NCBI GenBank assembly: GCA_039198065.1
Contig: JBCCTU010000003.1
Span: 434,001 to 498,000, forward strand
DNA: 64,000 bases
Direction: 5' to 3'
Source of the DNA: CALHVX01 sp039198065
GTDB lineage: Bacteria > Pseudomonadota > Gammaproteobacteria > Pseudomonadales > Azotimanducaceae
Shown here: piece by piece, positions 51,965-61,061 of the stretch
Position numbering within the stretch: position 1 is the stretch's first letter
Layout: each line of letters begins with the position of its first letter
Position numbers and translations under genes: made by a program
The notes under the pieces: generated by a model
Told to the model about the DNA's origin: nothing
The model's database searches: none
What the model saw: the letters and a program-made list of their open reading frames with translations, nothing else

Positions 51965-53082
51965 CACGCAGGACTGCTCTCGTGTGGGATGAGCGCACTA
52001 TGTGGCATACGACGGGGCCAAGTACCGGCATCTTTGTGGCTCATGGTCAGCTGCAGCCGGGTGTGCACGTTGAAAATCCAGAGACGAAACGGCGTTTGAA
52101 GAATCTGCTCGACGGCTATGGGGTAACGGATGACCTCGATCTTCTTGGTGCAGCAGCGGTCGATGACGACGTGTTGCTGCGATTTCACACGCCTGACTAC
52201 CTCGAGCGATTGGCGACGTTGAGCCGTGCCTCCGGTGGGCAGGCGGGCGACTCGGCGCCCTTCGGCGCGGGCAGCTACGAGCTTGCCCGTCGGGCCGTCG
52301 GCTGTTGTCTGAGCGGCGCGCATGCGGTGGTCGACGGGCAAGTCGATAACGCCTATGTGTTGACGCGCCCACCGGGACATCACGCGGAACGCGATCGGGG
52401 ACGGGGCTTTTGCTTGCTCGCCAACTTAAGCCTCGCGGTGCTTGATCTGCTGGCGCTGGGAAAGGTCGAGCGGGTCGCGATCGTCGACTGGGACGTTCAC
52501 CACGGCAACGGCACGCAGCAGGCCTTTTATGCGGATCCTCGGGTCCTCACCCTGTCCATCCATCAGGATCAACTCTACCCAGCGGAGTCCGGTTTCCTCA
52601 GCGAGACGGGAGAGGGTTCGGGACTGGGCCGGAACATGAACGTCCCGCTACCGCCCGGTTCCGGTGCCGCTGCCTACAGCGACGTCTTCGATCGGGTCGT
52701 CGAGCCCGCGTTTCGTGATTTCGAACCGGACCTCATCGTCATTGCCTGCGGCTTCGACTCCAGCTACTTCGACCCCATGGGGCACATGTTGTTGCTGTCG
52801 CCCCATTACGCGGCGATGACCGAACGTTTGTGCGCACTGGCGGACGCGCTCGGTCACGGCCGCGTGCTGTGCTGCCATGAGGGCGGCTATTCGGAGAGCT
52901 ACGTCCCGTTCTGCGGCGTGGCGACAATCGATGCCTTACGCGGCCAACGTTCGACGCTCCGGGATCGATTTGCGGAGGGCGATGAGTACAGCTGGCAGGC
53001 GCTGCAGCCGCACCAGCGTAGTGCGGTTGACGCTGCGGTGTCGGGGCCATTGCAGGCGTTCGTCGACGCGGCCGCGGGCTGA
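51961..53082 (+). CDS. Class II histone-deacetylase-like amidohydrolase
   Basis: This 373-residue zinc hydrolase starts at GTG 51961, inside the preceding stop (GTGA). Active-site marks: LTRPPGHHAERDRG (paired His), VDWDVHHGNGTQQAF (zinc Asp and His), ACGFDSSYFDPMG (zinc Asp) and HEGGYSESYVP. Bacterial class II members remove acetyl or larger acyl groups from polyamines, lysine-like amides or unknown small molecules. Tight coupling to the flavin monooxygenase suggests that they act on the same compound. Confidence 0.9.
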   Translation: MTRRTALVWDERTMWHTTGPSTGIFVAHGQLQPGVHVENPETKRRLKNLLDGYGVTDDLDLLGAAAVDDDVLLRFHTPDYLERLATLSRASGGQAGDSAPFGAGSYELARRAVGCCLSGAHAVVDGQVDNAYVLTRPPGHHAERDRGRGFCLLANLSLAVLDLLALGKVERVAIVDWDVHHGNGTQQAFYADPRVLTLSIHQDQLYPAESGFLSETGEGSGLGRNMNVPLPPGSGAAAYSDVFDRVVEPAFRDFEPDLIVIACGFDSSYFDPMGHMLLLSPHYAAMTERLCALADALGHGRVLCCHEGGYSESYVPFCGVATIDALRGQRSTLRDRFAEGDEYSWQALQPHQRSAVDAAVSGPLQAFVDAAAG

Positions 53083-53163
53083 CCGGCCTGTGCGGCAGTC
53101 CACTGGCTGTACGGCGAGACCGGTCGTAAACTTTAACGTTGTTAAATCAGAGCAGAGACTGCC

Positions 53164-54348
53164 ATGACTGACCTCACCGCGTTCCGCCAAGAAGTACGCG
53201 ATTTTCTGGCTAAGGAGCTGACCCCGGACCTCAAAGCGGCGGCGCCTCAGGGTCTTGCGATCCGTCGAGAAGACGGGAGCCGCTGGCATCGCAAGCTCTA
53301 TGAGCGGGGCTGGATTGCGCCGAGCTGGCCAGAAGCGGCGGGAGGCACGGGCTGGAGTGAGCGGCAGCAGCACATCTTTTCTGAAGAGCTCGCATTGGCC
53401 GGCGCACCGATGATCATGCCCTTCGGCATTGGCATGGTTGGCCCGGTGATCTACAGCTTCGGTACCGACGAACAGAAGGCCCAGCACCTGCCCGGTATCC
53501 TCGACGGCAGCGTCTGGTGGTGCCAAGGCTACTCGGAGCCGGGCAGCGGCTCGGATCTGGCGTCGCTGAAAACCCGGGCGGAGCTTGATGGTGATCACTA
53601 CGTCGTCAACGGGCAAAAAATCTGGACCACCAACGCGCACAAGGCCGATTGGATCTTTGCGCTGGTGCGGACGGATTTTGAGAGCAAGCCGCAACGGGGT
53701 ATCAGCTTTCTGCTCATCGACATGAAGACGCCGGGCATTGAAGTGAAGCCGATCGTTTCTATTGATGGGATTCATCACCTCAACGAGGTGTACTTCACGG
53801 ACGTTCGTGTGCCGGTTACGAACCGCATCGGTGAGGAGAATCAGGGGTGGACCTACGCAAAGTTTCTCCTTGGCCATGAGCGCACCGGAATCGCCGGCGT
53901 TGCCCGATCGCAGCGTCAGGTTGAGGCGTTGCATGAAATCAGCCGGCAGGAGCGCGGTAGCGACGGTGCGCGGCTTGCTGACGACAAGGACTTCATTGAT
54001 CGGTTGAACGAAACCGACGTTAAGCTCCAGGCGCTGGCGACGACGGAAGCGCGGCTGCTTGCGGCCATGGAAAACGGAGGCAATCCGGGCGCGGAGTCAT
54101 CGATGCTCAAAATTGTTGGGACGGAAATCCAGCAGGAGCTCGAAACCCTGCGCGTTGAGGCCGTGGCCTACTACGGTCTGCCGTTCGAGCTGCCGCTGAT
54201 TCGCGGCGAGAGCAACGATACCCCGCCGGGTCCGGACTACGCCGTGAGCGCGGTCAGCGACTACAACTTCGGTCGCGCGTCGACCATCTATGGTGGCTCG
54301 AACGAGATTCAGAAGAACGTGCTGGCGAAGGCGGTGCTGGGCCTGTAG
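53164..54348 (+). CDS. Acyl-CoA dehydrogenase
   Basis: This 394-residue flavoprotein has the full ACAD layout: N-terminal helices with WPEAAGGTGWSERQQ, the middle domain CQGYSEPGSGSDLASLKT and GQKIWTTNAHKADW, and the C-terminal helices ending DYNFGRASTIYGGSNEIQKN. It oxidises an acyl-CoA to the 2,3-enoyl-CoA and passes electrons to ETF. The wording resembles the actinobacterial/gammaproteobacterial FadE groups used for branched or steroid-type substrates, but this is not certain. It begins 81 bases after the HDAC-like gene. Confidence 0.92.
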   Translation: MTDLTAFRQEVRDFLAKELTPDLKAAAPQGLAIRREDGSRWHRKLYERGWIAPSWPEAAGGTGWSERQQHIFSEELALAGAPMIMPFGIGMVGPVIYSFGTDEQKAQHLPGILDGSVWWCQGYSEPGSGSDLASLKTRAELDGDHYVVNGQKIWTTNAHKADWIFALVRTDFESKPQRGISFLLIDMKTPGIEVKPIVSIDGIHHLNEVYFTDVRVPVTNRIGEENQGWTYAKFLLGHERTGIAGVARSQRQVEALHEISRQERGSDGARLADDKDFIDRLNETDVKLQALATTEARLLAAMENGGNPGAESSMLKIVGTEIQQELETLRVEAVAYYGLPFELPLIRGESNDTPPGPDYAVSAVSDYNFGRASTIYGGSNEIQKNVLAKAVLGL

Positions 54349-54440
54349 CAGATCCCCCAAAGGGCGCAGCGCGGGCGCAGCGCGCGAGCCGCTGCGCTCC
54401 GGCGCCCGCTTGGCCCGTTTAGCTGGCCCCGCTACTGGGT

Positions 54441-55217
54441 CTACCCCTCAGCAGGGTTCGCAAGTGCGGCGTTTTCAAGTGCGGCGTTTAAGGCGACGAG
54501 TGCCGCCTTGTTGGCGTTTTTGATCGTTTCCATGGTTGGGGGCTGTGCGCTGATGTCGCCGAGCTCTTTGAGCGCCACGTGTACTGTATCGTGGCCGTCG
54601 ACTGCTGCCATGCGATCCAGCCAAGCCGTGATGACCGGGAACTCGCTAAAGTCGTAGACGTTGGTGAACTCCCGCCGGAGCTGGCCGATTTCAACGTAGG
54701 CCGCGAAGTCGGCCAGGCACAGGTCATCACCGATGAGGAACGGGCGGTCGTTCAACCAGCCGGCCTCCAGGGTCCGTAACGCGTTGGTCAACGTGCGTCG
54801 GGCAGACTGTTGAACGACCTCGGGTATGTCGAGGTCCTTGCGAATCTTTGGCGCAACCAGCCCGACAGAGGCCTCTCGCAGGTTGCGGTGGTGGTAGTGC
54901 AGGTACCAGTCCACGGTCGCGCGCAGCCTTGGCTCGGTGGGATAGAGCTGTCCCCAACCGCGGGTACTCGCGAGATAGGTCAGGATCGCATGCGCTTCCC
55001 CGAGCGTGAATCCTGTCGCCGGTTCCTCGATTGTCGGAATCGTTCCAGCGGAATTCTTCTTAAGAAACTCCGGATTGCGGCTGCCGTTGTCGCCGGTAGA
55101 ACCTGGGTTGATCGGCACCAGTTTGAACGGGGTACGGGTGTACAGCAGTGCCCACAGTACCGCACGCACAGGCTGCGAAAACGGCACGCCGTATACGACC
55201 AGATCAGTGCCCGACAT
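54441..55217 (-). CDS. Glutathione S-transferase
   Basis: This 258-residue protein has a thioredoxin-like N-terminal part (LVVYGVPFSQPVRAVLWALL, NSAGTIPTIEEP with the cis-Pro, TLGEAHAILTYLAST) and an all-helical C-terminal part (FLIGDDLCLADFAAYVEIGQL). The layout is close to theta-class GSTs. It has a charged C-terminal tail of about 30 residues past the usual end. The gene overlaps nothing and is divergent from the following flavoprotein, 75 bases away. Confidence 0.88.
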   Translation of the reverse strand: MSGTDLVVYGVPFSQPVRAVLWALLYTRTPFKLVPINPGSTGDNGSRNPEFLKKNSAGTIPTIEEPATGFTLGEAHAILTYLASTRGWGQLYPTEPRLRATVDWYLHYHHRNLREASVGLVAPKIRKDLDIPEVVQQSARRTLTNALRTLEAGWLNDRPFLIGDDLCLADFAAYVEIGQLRREFTNVYDFSEFPVITAWLDRMAAVDGHDTVHVALKELGDISAQPPTMETIKNANKAALVALNAALENAALANPAEG

Positions 55218-55292
55218 TGTGACGCTCCGCTATTGCCCTGAACGCAGTGTCTATGAGATCAATATCGGAAAGCAACGCGTGGACAGGACCCA

Positions 55293-56804
55293 ATGCAGAG
55301 TCAGAACGACGCCGTGGAACGCTTGATTGTCGGTGGCGGTATCGCCGGCTTGTCGACCGCACTGGCGTTGGCCCACGCCGGGCTTCCGGCCACCGTTCTC
55401 GAACGGGATCCACCGCCGCCGTCGGGTGAGGACGGGGACCGCGCTTTTTTCGATTGGCCACGGCGCGGCGCCGCTCAGTTCCGCCATCCGCATGCCTTTT
55501 TAGGGCTGCTCTGCAACCTACTCGAAACGCGCTATCCGGCGTTGCTCGAAGCGCTGTATGCGGCGGGCGCGCGGCGCGTTGACTACCAAGACATGCTGCC
55601 GGTGGAACTGCGCGAGGTTTACCGACCGGAGGAGGGCGATGAGCGACTCTGGGTGCTCATGTGCCGCCGCGCCATTCTGGAAACCCAGCTGCGCCGTGCT
55701 GTTGAAGCGCTACCCGAGGTGCGCTTGCTGAGTCAGGTGCACGTGGAAGGCCTGCGTCTAGATACAAGCGGCGCGCGACCGCGAGTCTTGGGCGTAACCC
55801 TGCGCCGGGACAGTGCGGAGCGCTACGGTCCAACGCTGGATGCGGAGGTCGTGATCGACGCCAGCGGTCGAACCAGCAAGCTGCCACGCTGGCTTGCGGC
55901 GCAGGGAATCTCCATCTCGGAGCAAAACGACGATGCGGAGATCGTTTACTACACCCGCCACTATCGCCGTTTGCCCGGTGTTGAAGAGCCAACCCGGGGC
56001 GGCAAGGATCCGGGTGCCGGGGATCTCGGCTACCTGAAGTACGGTGTGTTTCCGGGAGATGCGGGCAACTTTGCCATCATTTTGTGCGTTCATCGGGCCG
56101 AGCAGGCCTTGCATGAAGCGGTCACGGACAGCGCTCGGTTCGACGCGATCTGCTCGCGCATTCCCGGTCTGGCCCCTTGGCTCGAACCGGGCACGTTCGA
56201 AGCACGCACGGAAGCCTTTGGGATCGGTGACATCCGTTCGGTCTGGCGCCACTACCTCCATCAGGGCGAACCGGTCGTCGACAATCTGTTCGCCGTGGGC
56301 GATGCCGCGTTGCGAACCAATCCGCTATACGGTCGCGGCTGCAGCACCAGTGTGTTACACGCCCACATTCTCGCGGACGTTTTGAGTTCGGATGACGATC
56401 CGGTTCGCCGAGCCCGGCGTTTCGATGAACGGACCGAAGCCGAGCTGCGACCAATCTTCCAGGCGAGTCTGACCGAGGATCGCCGCGGTATCCGTCGTGC
56501 ACTGGCCGCGATGGAGGGTTCCATCGTTGAGCGTGCCGACGGCCCGCGCTCGCTCAAACAGCGCTTTACCCTGGCCTTCGGGGACGCCCTGGCTGCGGCG
56601 GCACGGCATAACCTGCGGGTCAATCGCGGCATGATGCGTACGGTCAATCTCCTGGAGCCGCCCGGCGCGTTCCTTAAGGATTGGCGAACGCAGGCGATCA
56701 TTTACGGCTACATGCTGCGCGGCCGACCGCGCAATGCGGCGGCGCGGATTGTCCGCGGCCCCGAACGTGGTGAGTTACTTGACCAGTTAGCCCAGCCGCT
56801 CTAA
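55293..56804 (+). CDS. FAD-dependent oxidoreductase, reductase/halogenase-like group
   Basis: This 503-residue protein begins with a clear dinucleotide fold (RLIVGGGIAGLSTALALAHAG, VLERDPPPP). It contains an R-H-P-H-A-F piece, DAEVVIDASGRTSKLPRWL and a late LFAVGDAALRTNPLYGRGCS. This order is seen in large FAD proteins related to geranylgeranyl reductases and flavin halogenases; I do not see the halogenase W-x-W-x-I-P motif, so halogenation is unlikely. The substrate is unknown. Confidence 0.8.
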   Translation: MQSQNDAVERLIVGGGIAGLSTALALAHAGLPATVLERDPPPPSGEDGDRAFFDWPRRGAAQFRHPHAFLGLLCNLLETRYPALLEALYAAGARRVDYQDMLPVELREVYRPEEGDERLWVLMCRRAILETQLRRAVEALPEVRLLSQVHVEGLRLDTSGARPRVLGVTLRRDSAERYGPTLDAEVVIDASGRTSKLPRWLAAQGISISEQNDDAEIVYYTRHYRRLPGVEEPTRGGKDPGAGDLGYLKYGVFPGDAGNFAIILCVHRAEQALHEAVTDSARFDAICSRIPGLAPWLEPGTFEARTEAFGIGDIRSVWRHYLHQGEPVVDNLFAVGDAALRTNPLYGRGCSTSVLHAHILADVLSSDDDPVRRARRFDERTEAELRPIFQASLTEDRRGIRRALAAMEGSIVERADGPRSLKQRFTLAFGDALAAAARHNLRVNRGMMRTVNLLEPPGAFLKDWRTQAIIYGYMLRGRPRNAAARIVRGPERGELLDQLAQPL

Positions 56805-56928
56805 ATAAGTCGCTGATTTCCGTCGCGCTGACCCGATTCGCTGCTGCGTTGCGCTTTAGAACTTAGGAATCTGTGCGAGGGGTGCCGCGACCCGTCGCGC
56901 GGTGGGTTCGATAGATGGAGATCCTCTC

Positions 56929-58146
56929 ATGATGACCCGGCTTTTTTTTCTTGGCGTATTGGTCCTGTGTGCCGCCTGCGAGGAGGACTACGACGCCTAC
57001 GACGCCTACGACGCCTACGACGTAGATGAGCCGATTGGTGCGCCGGGGCAGAGCTATGGATCGACCGGACCGGTCGGACCGGGCTCCGCTGCAGTTCCTG
57101 GGGCAGTATCCGGTTCCCAGCGACCTACCACGCGAAGCACCGGTATTCCGTCGGCAGCTTCTGCGGGCGCCGGTCTCAAGCTGCACCCGTTCTACGATCA
57201 ACAGGGGATGGTCAGCGTAAAGATGCCGTTCCCCGAAAGCTGGCAGGTACACACGCAGCGTCCCAACGGTTCGCCGTCAATCACGGGTCCCCAGGGGCTG
57301 AAGATCTACGATTTTCCCCCGGTAAGTTTTATGTACACCAACGACCCGCAAATGCAGCAGGTCTACGGCCAGTCCGGGCAACAGTTACGTCCCATGCCTG
57401 ATCTGCAGACTCTGATCCAGCAGGACGTTGTGCCTTGGGCATCGCAGCAAGGGCTGACCCTGGTGCGAAACTATGAGGTACCGGAAGTACAGCGCATCGA
57501 CGACTGGTACCAGCGGCAGCTGTTCCAGGCCGTACCGATGCAGAAGCGGCACGCGGCACTCGGCATCGAGTTTAAGGCACAAGACGGGTCGCCGTTCTTT
57601 CTGCTTATGCATATCGGTGAGAGCCAAAGCGCTGGGCTACAGACCTGGTTTTACTACTCCAACGGTCTGCAGGCCGATGGCGCTTACTTCGAGCAGGCCA
57701 AGCAGCAGTTCATCTACGCACTGGCCAACGCGCAGTACAACCCGATGCAGATCCAGGCCTACAACCAGCGCGAAGCACAGAAATCAGGTCAGAGCTGGGC
57801 GGCGCACAACGCGCGGATGCGATCGAAACAGGCGAGCTTTGAAGCTACCCAGCGGGCCATCGTCGATGCCAACAACGCCGTGAGCGACGGGATGATGTCG
57901 AGCTGGCGGGAACGCAACGCGATGCAGGATCGCAGCCAATCCCAGTTTGTGGATGCCATGGCGGAACGAACGACCATGGTCGACCCGTCCAGCGGCCAGG
58001 CCTGGGAGGTAGATTCCGGAGCCAACAACTATTGGATTAATCAGGACGGCGAGTACTTCACGACGGAAGATTACAACTACAACCCCAACGTAGATCCGTC
58101 GATGTACGACCAGCAGTGGCAGCAGATGCAGGCACCGCCTCAGTAG
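56929..58146 (+). CDS. Hypothetical lipoprotein with DAY repeats
   Basis: GGAG eight bases before ATG 56929 sets the start; 405 residues. The signal ends in a lipobox LCAAC, directly followed by EEDYDAYDAYDAYDVDE. A Ser/Pro/Gly-rich linker follows, then a folded part from about residue 85 (MVSVKMPFPESWQ, FPPVSFMYTNDPQMQQVY, FFLLMHIGESQSAGLQTWFY). The C-terminal 120 residues are Gln/Asn/Met-rich and end in PNVDPSMYDQQWQQMQAPPQ. Probably exposed in the periplasm or at the outer membrane. I do not recognise a named family with certainty. Confidence 0.72.
   Translation: MMTRLFFLGVLVLCAACEEDYDAYDAYDAYDVDEPIGAPGQSYGSTGPVGPGSAAVPGAVSGSQRPTTRSTGIPSAASAGAGLKLHPFYDQQGMVSVKMPFPESWQVHTQRPNGSPSITGPQGLKIYDFPPVSFMYTNDPQMQQVYGQSGQQLRPMPDLQTLIQQDVVPWASQQGLTLVRNYEVPEVQRIDDWYQRQLFQAVPMQKRHAALGIEFKAQDGSPFFLLMHIGESQSAGLQTWFYYSNGLQADGAYFEQAKQQFIYALANAQYNPMQIQAYNQREAQKSGQSWAAHNARMRSKQASFEATQRAIVDANNAVSDGMMSSWRERNAMQDRSQSQFVDAMAERTTMVDPSSGQAWEVDSGANNYWINQDGEYFTTEDYNYNPNVDPSMYDQQWQQMQAPPQ
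56989..57022 (+). repeat. 9-bp tandem repeat encoding Asp-Ala-Tyr
   Basis: The unit tacgacgcc is repeated almost four times without mismatch, directly after the lipobox cysteine codons. The length is a multiple of three, so copy changes would not break the frame. Confidence 0.85.
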
Positions 58147-58173
58147 GCTAGGGGTAACGCAGGGGTAGGGGAG

Positions 58174-58206
58174 GCATAGAGCAGGCATAGAGCGGGCATA
58201 GAGCAG
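58174..58206. repeat. 11-bp tandem repeat in intergenic DNA
   Basis: Three units of gcatagagc-a/g-g follow each other with one mismatch (58174-58184, 58185-58195, 58196-58206), between the lipoprotein and the methyltransferase gene. The 236-bp spacer has no gene that I can support. Confidence 0.75.
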
Positions 58207-58382
58207 GGCCGCGCCCGGGAGCGCTTTCGATCGCACGACACGCGCGGCGCGCCATCACGAACACCCGCCTCCCGAGCCTCCCCCGCCTGCCTCAGAAGCG
58301 GCCGTCGATGCGCGGCTTGCGGGCATTGCCAAACGCTGTAAGGCTGCTGATCTTTCAGTCCTCTTGGTAAGCGGCGGCAGCG

Positions 58383-59255
58383 ATGCGCGATGGTGTTCCC
58401 AGTCAAACGGCGGTCGTTACGGCGTTTATACGAGCGCTTCACTCGGCAGGCGGTTCGTCACCGCGGGTCTTTGACGATCCCGTCGCCGAGCTGTATCTGA
58501 GCACCGCACAGCGGCGGATCATGGAGCGCGTCGTGGGTCTGACGAACCGGTGGCAGATGCCGCTCGGTTTGCCGCCGACGTTGGCTTCCGCGGTTGCCAG
58601 TCAAGTGCTCGTGCGCGCGCGCTATACCGAAGATGCGCTGGCGCATGCGGTCAGCCGGGCGTGTCGACGCTACGTGATCCTCGGCGCGGGGCTGGATAGC
58701 TACGCTGAGCGTCATCGCAACGATGTGGAGCCGCTGCCCGTCCTTGAGATTGATCATCCTGCAACCCAGGCCTGGAAGCTCGACCGGCTGCAGGAAAAGA
58801 GCCCGCACGGCCTTGCTCCAGCGGTGACCTATCGCGCCGTTGATTTTGAAACCCAATCGCTCGAGGCTGCTTTTGACGGCGATACAGAGCGGCAGTTCGT
58901 TTCCTGGCTCGGCACGACCTATTACCTCACTCGCGATGCAATCGCACAGACGCTACGGGTGCTCCACGAACAGTCCGCCCCAGGATCTGAACTGGTACTC
59001 GACTATTGGCGACCCTCGCGCGTCCTCGGGACCACCCGGTTGCTCGAGTGGGGCTCGCGGCTTGCGGTGGCCGTGCAACCGGAACCGCTGCAATCATTTT
59101 TAGAACCGGCGGAAATCGAGACCATGGTGGTGGCGGCAGGTTGGCGTATCCGTGAGCACTGCGCACCGGCGATTCAGAACGCGCGCTACCTAAGTCGTCG
59201 GAGTGACGGGCTGCGCGTACCTGGCTTTGCGTTTTTGATGCATCTCGAGCGCTAG
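58383..59255 (+). CDS. SAM-dependent methyltransferase, TIGR00027/LCM type
   Basis: This 290-residue protein has the pattern of leucine-carboxyl-methyltransferase-like enzymes: TAVVTAFIRALHS, VFDDPVAELYL, the SAM motif YVILGAGLDSYAER, LEIDHPATQAWKLDRL and FVSWLGTTYYLTRDAI. Bacterial members, many annotated as putative S-adenosylmethionine-dependent methyltransferases, act on small molecules or polyketide acids. It stands alone with spacers on both sides. Confidence 0.85.
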   Translation: MRDGVPSQTAVVTAFIRALHSAGGSSPRVFDDPVAELYLSTAQRRIMERVVGLTNRWQMPLGLPPTLASAVASQVLVRARYTEDALAHAVSRACRRYVILGAGLDSYAERHRNDVEPLPVLEIDHPATQAWKLDRLQEKSPHGLAPAVTYRAVDFETQSLEAAFDGDTERQFVSWLGTTYYLTRDAIAQTLRVLHEQSAPGSELVLDYWRPSRVLGTTRLLEWGSRLAVAVQPEPLQSFLEPAEIETMVVAAGWRIREHCAPAIQNARYLSRRSDGLRVPGFAFLMHLER

Positions 59256-59353
59256 CGCTGAGGCTCTGGAGCGCGGCGCTTCGTCTGCGGCATCGGCGGC
59301 GTACGGCCTGTCTGCGTGCGTATACTTCAAGCCATCAAAGTGAGGGTGGTCCC

Positions 59354-59776
59354 ATGATCGGAAAACTGAACCACGTCGGCGTCGCAACCCCGTCGATCGA
59401 TGCCAGTGTGCGTCTCTATCGCGACGTTCTTGGCGCAACGAAGATCGGCGAAAAGTTCTCGATGCCGGAGCAGGGCGTTTGGGTGTGCTTTGTTGATTTA
59501 CCGAACTCGCAGATTGAGCTCATCGAGCCCTACGGCGACGACAGCCCGATTCACAACTTTCTGAAGACCAATCCTGCCGGCGGTCAGCACCACGTCTGTT
59601 TCGAGGTGGGCGACATTCTGGCGGCGCGGGACGAGATGAAGGCCAGAGGCGCGCGGGTACTCGGAACCGGGGAGCCGCGCATCGGTGCCCATGGCGAGCC
59701 GGTGATCTTTGTGCATCCGAAAGACATGGGCGGGGTATTGGTCGAGCTGATGCAAGCGCCGACAGCCGCGCACTGA
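59354..59776 (+). CDS. mce: Methylmalonyl-CoA epimerase or close VOC relative
   Basis: This 140-residue vicinal-oxygen-chelate protein begins LNHVGVATPSIDASVRLYRDVLGA. The metal ligands fit the epimerase: His in LNHVGVA, His in QHHVCFEV and Glu in VLVELMQ; FVDLPNSQIELIEP and FLKTNPAGGQHHV are epimerase wording. It interconverts (S)- and (R)-methylmalonyl-CoA in propionate and branched-chain degradation. The mutase and propionyl-CoA carboxylase are not in this window. Confidence 0.88.
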   Translation: MIGKLNHVGVATPSIDASVRLYRDVLGATKIGEKFSMPEQGVWVCFVDLPNSQIELIEPYGDDSPIHNFLKTNPAGGQHHVCFEVGDILAARDEMKARGARVLGTGEPRIGAHGEPVIFVHPKDMGGVLVELMQAPTAAH

Positions 59777-59795
59777 ACGCGTTGCCCGTTGGTCA

Positions 59796-60251
59796 TCATC
59801 CGGGTTCGCAGATGAAAACACGATACTCGACGCCGCCGGGTAGGAGACGACCTTCACCCACGGCAGCGCGGTGGTTCAGCCAGCTGTACCGGTCGTCGCC
59901 GGTTTCGAAGCGGATCTGCGTGACGAAGTAGAAGTCCCCAAAGTCTGAAGCCTCCGCGCCAGCTGCGGCCTGTTGGAAGGCGTCGTTCTGTTCCAACACC
60001 CCGGTGTAGGTCATGTAGATCATGGCGTCGTCATCGGTTTGTAGGATTAAGCGCACGTCGATCTGCGCATGACCTTGATCGCCTACGACAACCCAATCCG
60101 CTCCGGGCGTAAGCACCGTACCCCGGAGGGACGCGCCTTCGAAGCTCCCGTCGCCCACGACGGCGACGGCCCGGGTCCCGCGGCCGAAATTGCCGATCAG
60201 ATCGTTGCGAATAAGCGTGGCTCGAATCTCAAAGAGTGGTGTCAATCGCAT
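59796..60251 (-). CDS. DUF3237 protein
   Basis: This 151-residue beta-barrel-like protein shows the DUF3237 run: LTPLFEIRATL, GRGTRAVAVVGDGSFEG, LRGTVLTPGADWVVV, QIDVRLILQTDDDAMIYMTY and YVFI-like end RVFICEP. No activity is established for the family. It lies 15 bases after the methyltransferase stop and probably shares its transcript, which starts at the enoyl-CoA isomerase-like gene. Confidence 0.82.
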   Translation of the reverse strand: MRLTPLFEIRATLIRNDLIGNFGRGTRAVAVVGDGSFEGASLRGTVLTPGADWVVVGDQGHAQIDVRLILQTDDDAMIYMTYTGVLEQNDAFQQAAAGAEASDFGDFYFVTQIRFETGDDRYSWLNHRAAVGEGRLLPGGVEYRVFICEPG

Positions 60252-60266
60252 GGCAGGTGCTCTCTG

Positions 60267-61058
60267 TCAGGGTTTGTTCGATGCGCGGCCAACGATGGCG
60301 AACACGCGGTGCGGTATGGCGAGCGCTTGACCCGGAAGAAGTGCGGCCGGGCGTTGCGCGAGGTACGCATGAAGTGCTCGATCGAAACGCTCGCGGGCGT
60401 CAGCTTCAAGGCTTGCGATGCCGGCGCTGGCCTGGATTCGACCGCGCCAGGCGTCCAGCGTGTAGGCGACATCGACATCGTAAGAGAAGGATTCAAGCTC
60501 AACGAAGCCCGCTTCGGAGAGCACCGGCAGCCATTGGGGGTAGAAGCCGTTGCCCTCACCCAGGTGCCAGGCGGGATTGGCCTGTTTGATCAATTGTTCT
60601 GTTGCGTCGACCACGTTGCCCGGATACGGCAGCCAGTCGAAGTGCGCGATCACGAGCCGACCTGCCGGTGTGAGCAGGCGCATACACTCACGCGCGGCGC
60701 GTGAGCCGTCGAACCAATGCCAGCACTGACCGGCGACGACGACCTCAGCGCAAGCGTCGCTAAGCTCGGTGGCCTCTGCGCACCCCTGACGGAATGCGAT
60801 GTCGAGATTCAGTTCCCTGCTCTGCTCTCGAGCTGCGTCGAGCATGCGTGGATCGGGGTCGATACCGGTTACCCGACAGCCGCGGCTCGCGAAGCCGCAG
60901 GCGAGGGTGCCCGTACCGGTTCCAAGATCGACGAGCCGTTGACCGGGGTTACCGATGCCGAAGGCGACCAGCCGGTCATAAAACGAGGCCGGAAAGCCGG
61001 CACGGTGCTGTCGATAGTCCTGCGCCGCTGCACCAAAGTGCGTACCTGCAACGGGCAC
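60267..61058 (-). CDS. Class I SAM-dependent methyltransferase (UbiE-like)
   Basis: This 263-residue protein starts at GTG 61058. The SAM-binding motif LVDLGTGTGTLACGFASRG and the later VTGIDPDPRMLDAAREQ and VVVAGQCWHWFD place it with the methyltransferase-11 group. Related small-molecule methyltransferases act on quinones, phenols or fatty acids. The stop of the upstream isomerase-like gene lies three bases before it, so they are co-transcribed. Confidence 0.87.
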   Translation of the reverse strand: MPVAGTHFGAAAQDYRQHRAGFPASFYDRLVAFGIGNPGQRLVDLGTGTGTLACGFASRGCRVTGIDPDPRMLDAAREQSRELNLDIAFRQGCAEATELSDACAEVVVAGQCWHWFDGSRAARECMRLLTPAGRLVIAHFDWLPYPGNVVDATEQLIKQANPAWHLGEGNGFYPQWLPVLSEAGFVELESFSYDVDVAYTLDAWRGRIQASAGIASLEADARERFDRALHAYLAQRPAALLPGQALAIPHRVFAIVGRASNKP

Positions 61059-61061
61059 GCG

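Noticed and set aside
54349..54440. Rho-independent terminator after the acyl-CoA dehydrogenase
   Set aside because: The spacer holds GC-rich gcgcagcgcg-like repeats but no clear stem followed by a run of T.
55293..56804. Flavin-dependent halogenase
   Set aside because: The FAD fold fits broadly, but I see no W-x-W-x-I-P motif, so only a general oxidoreductase call is made.
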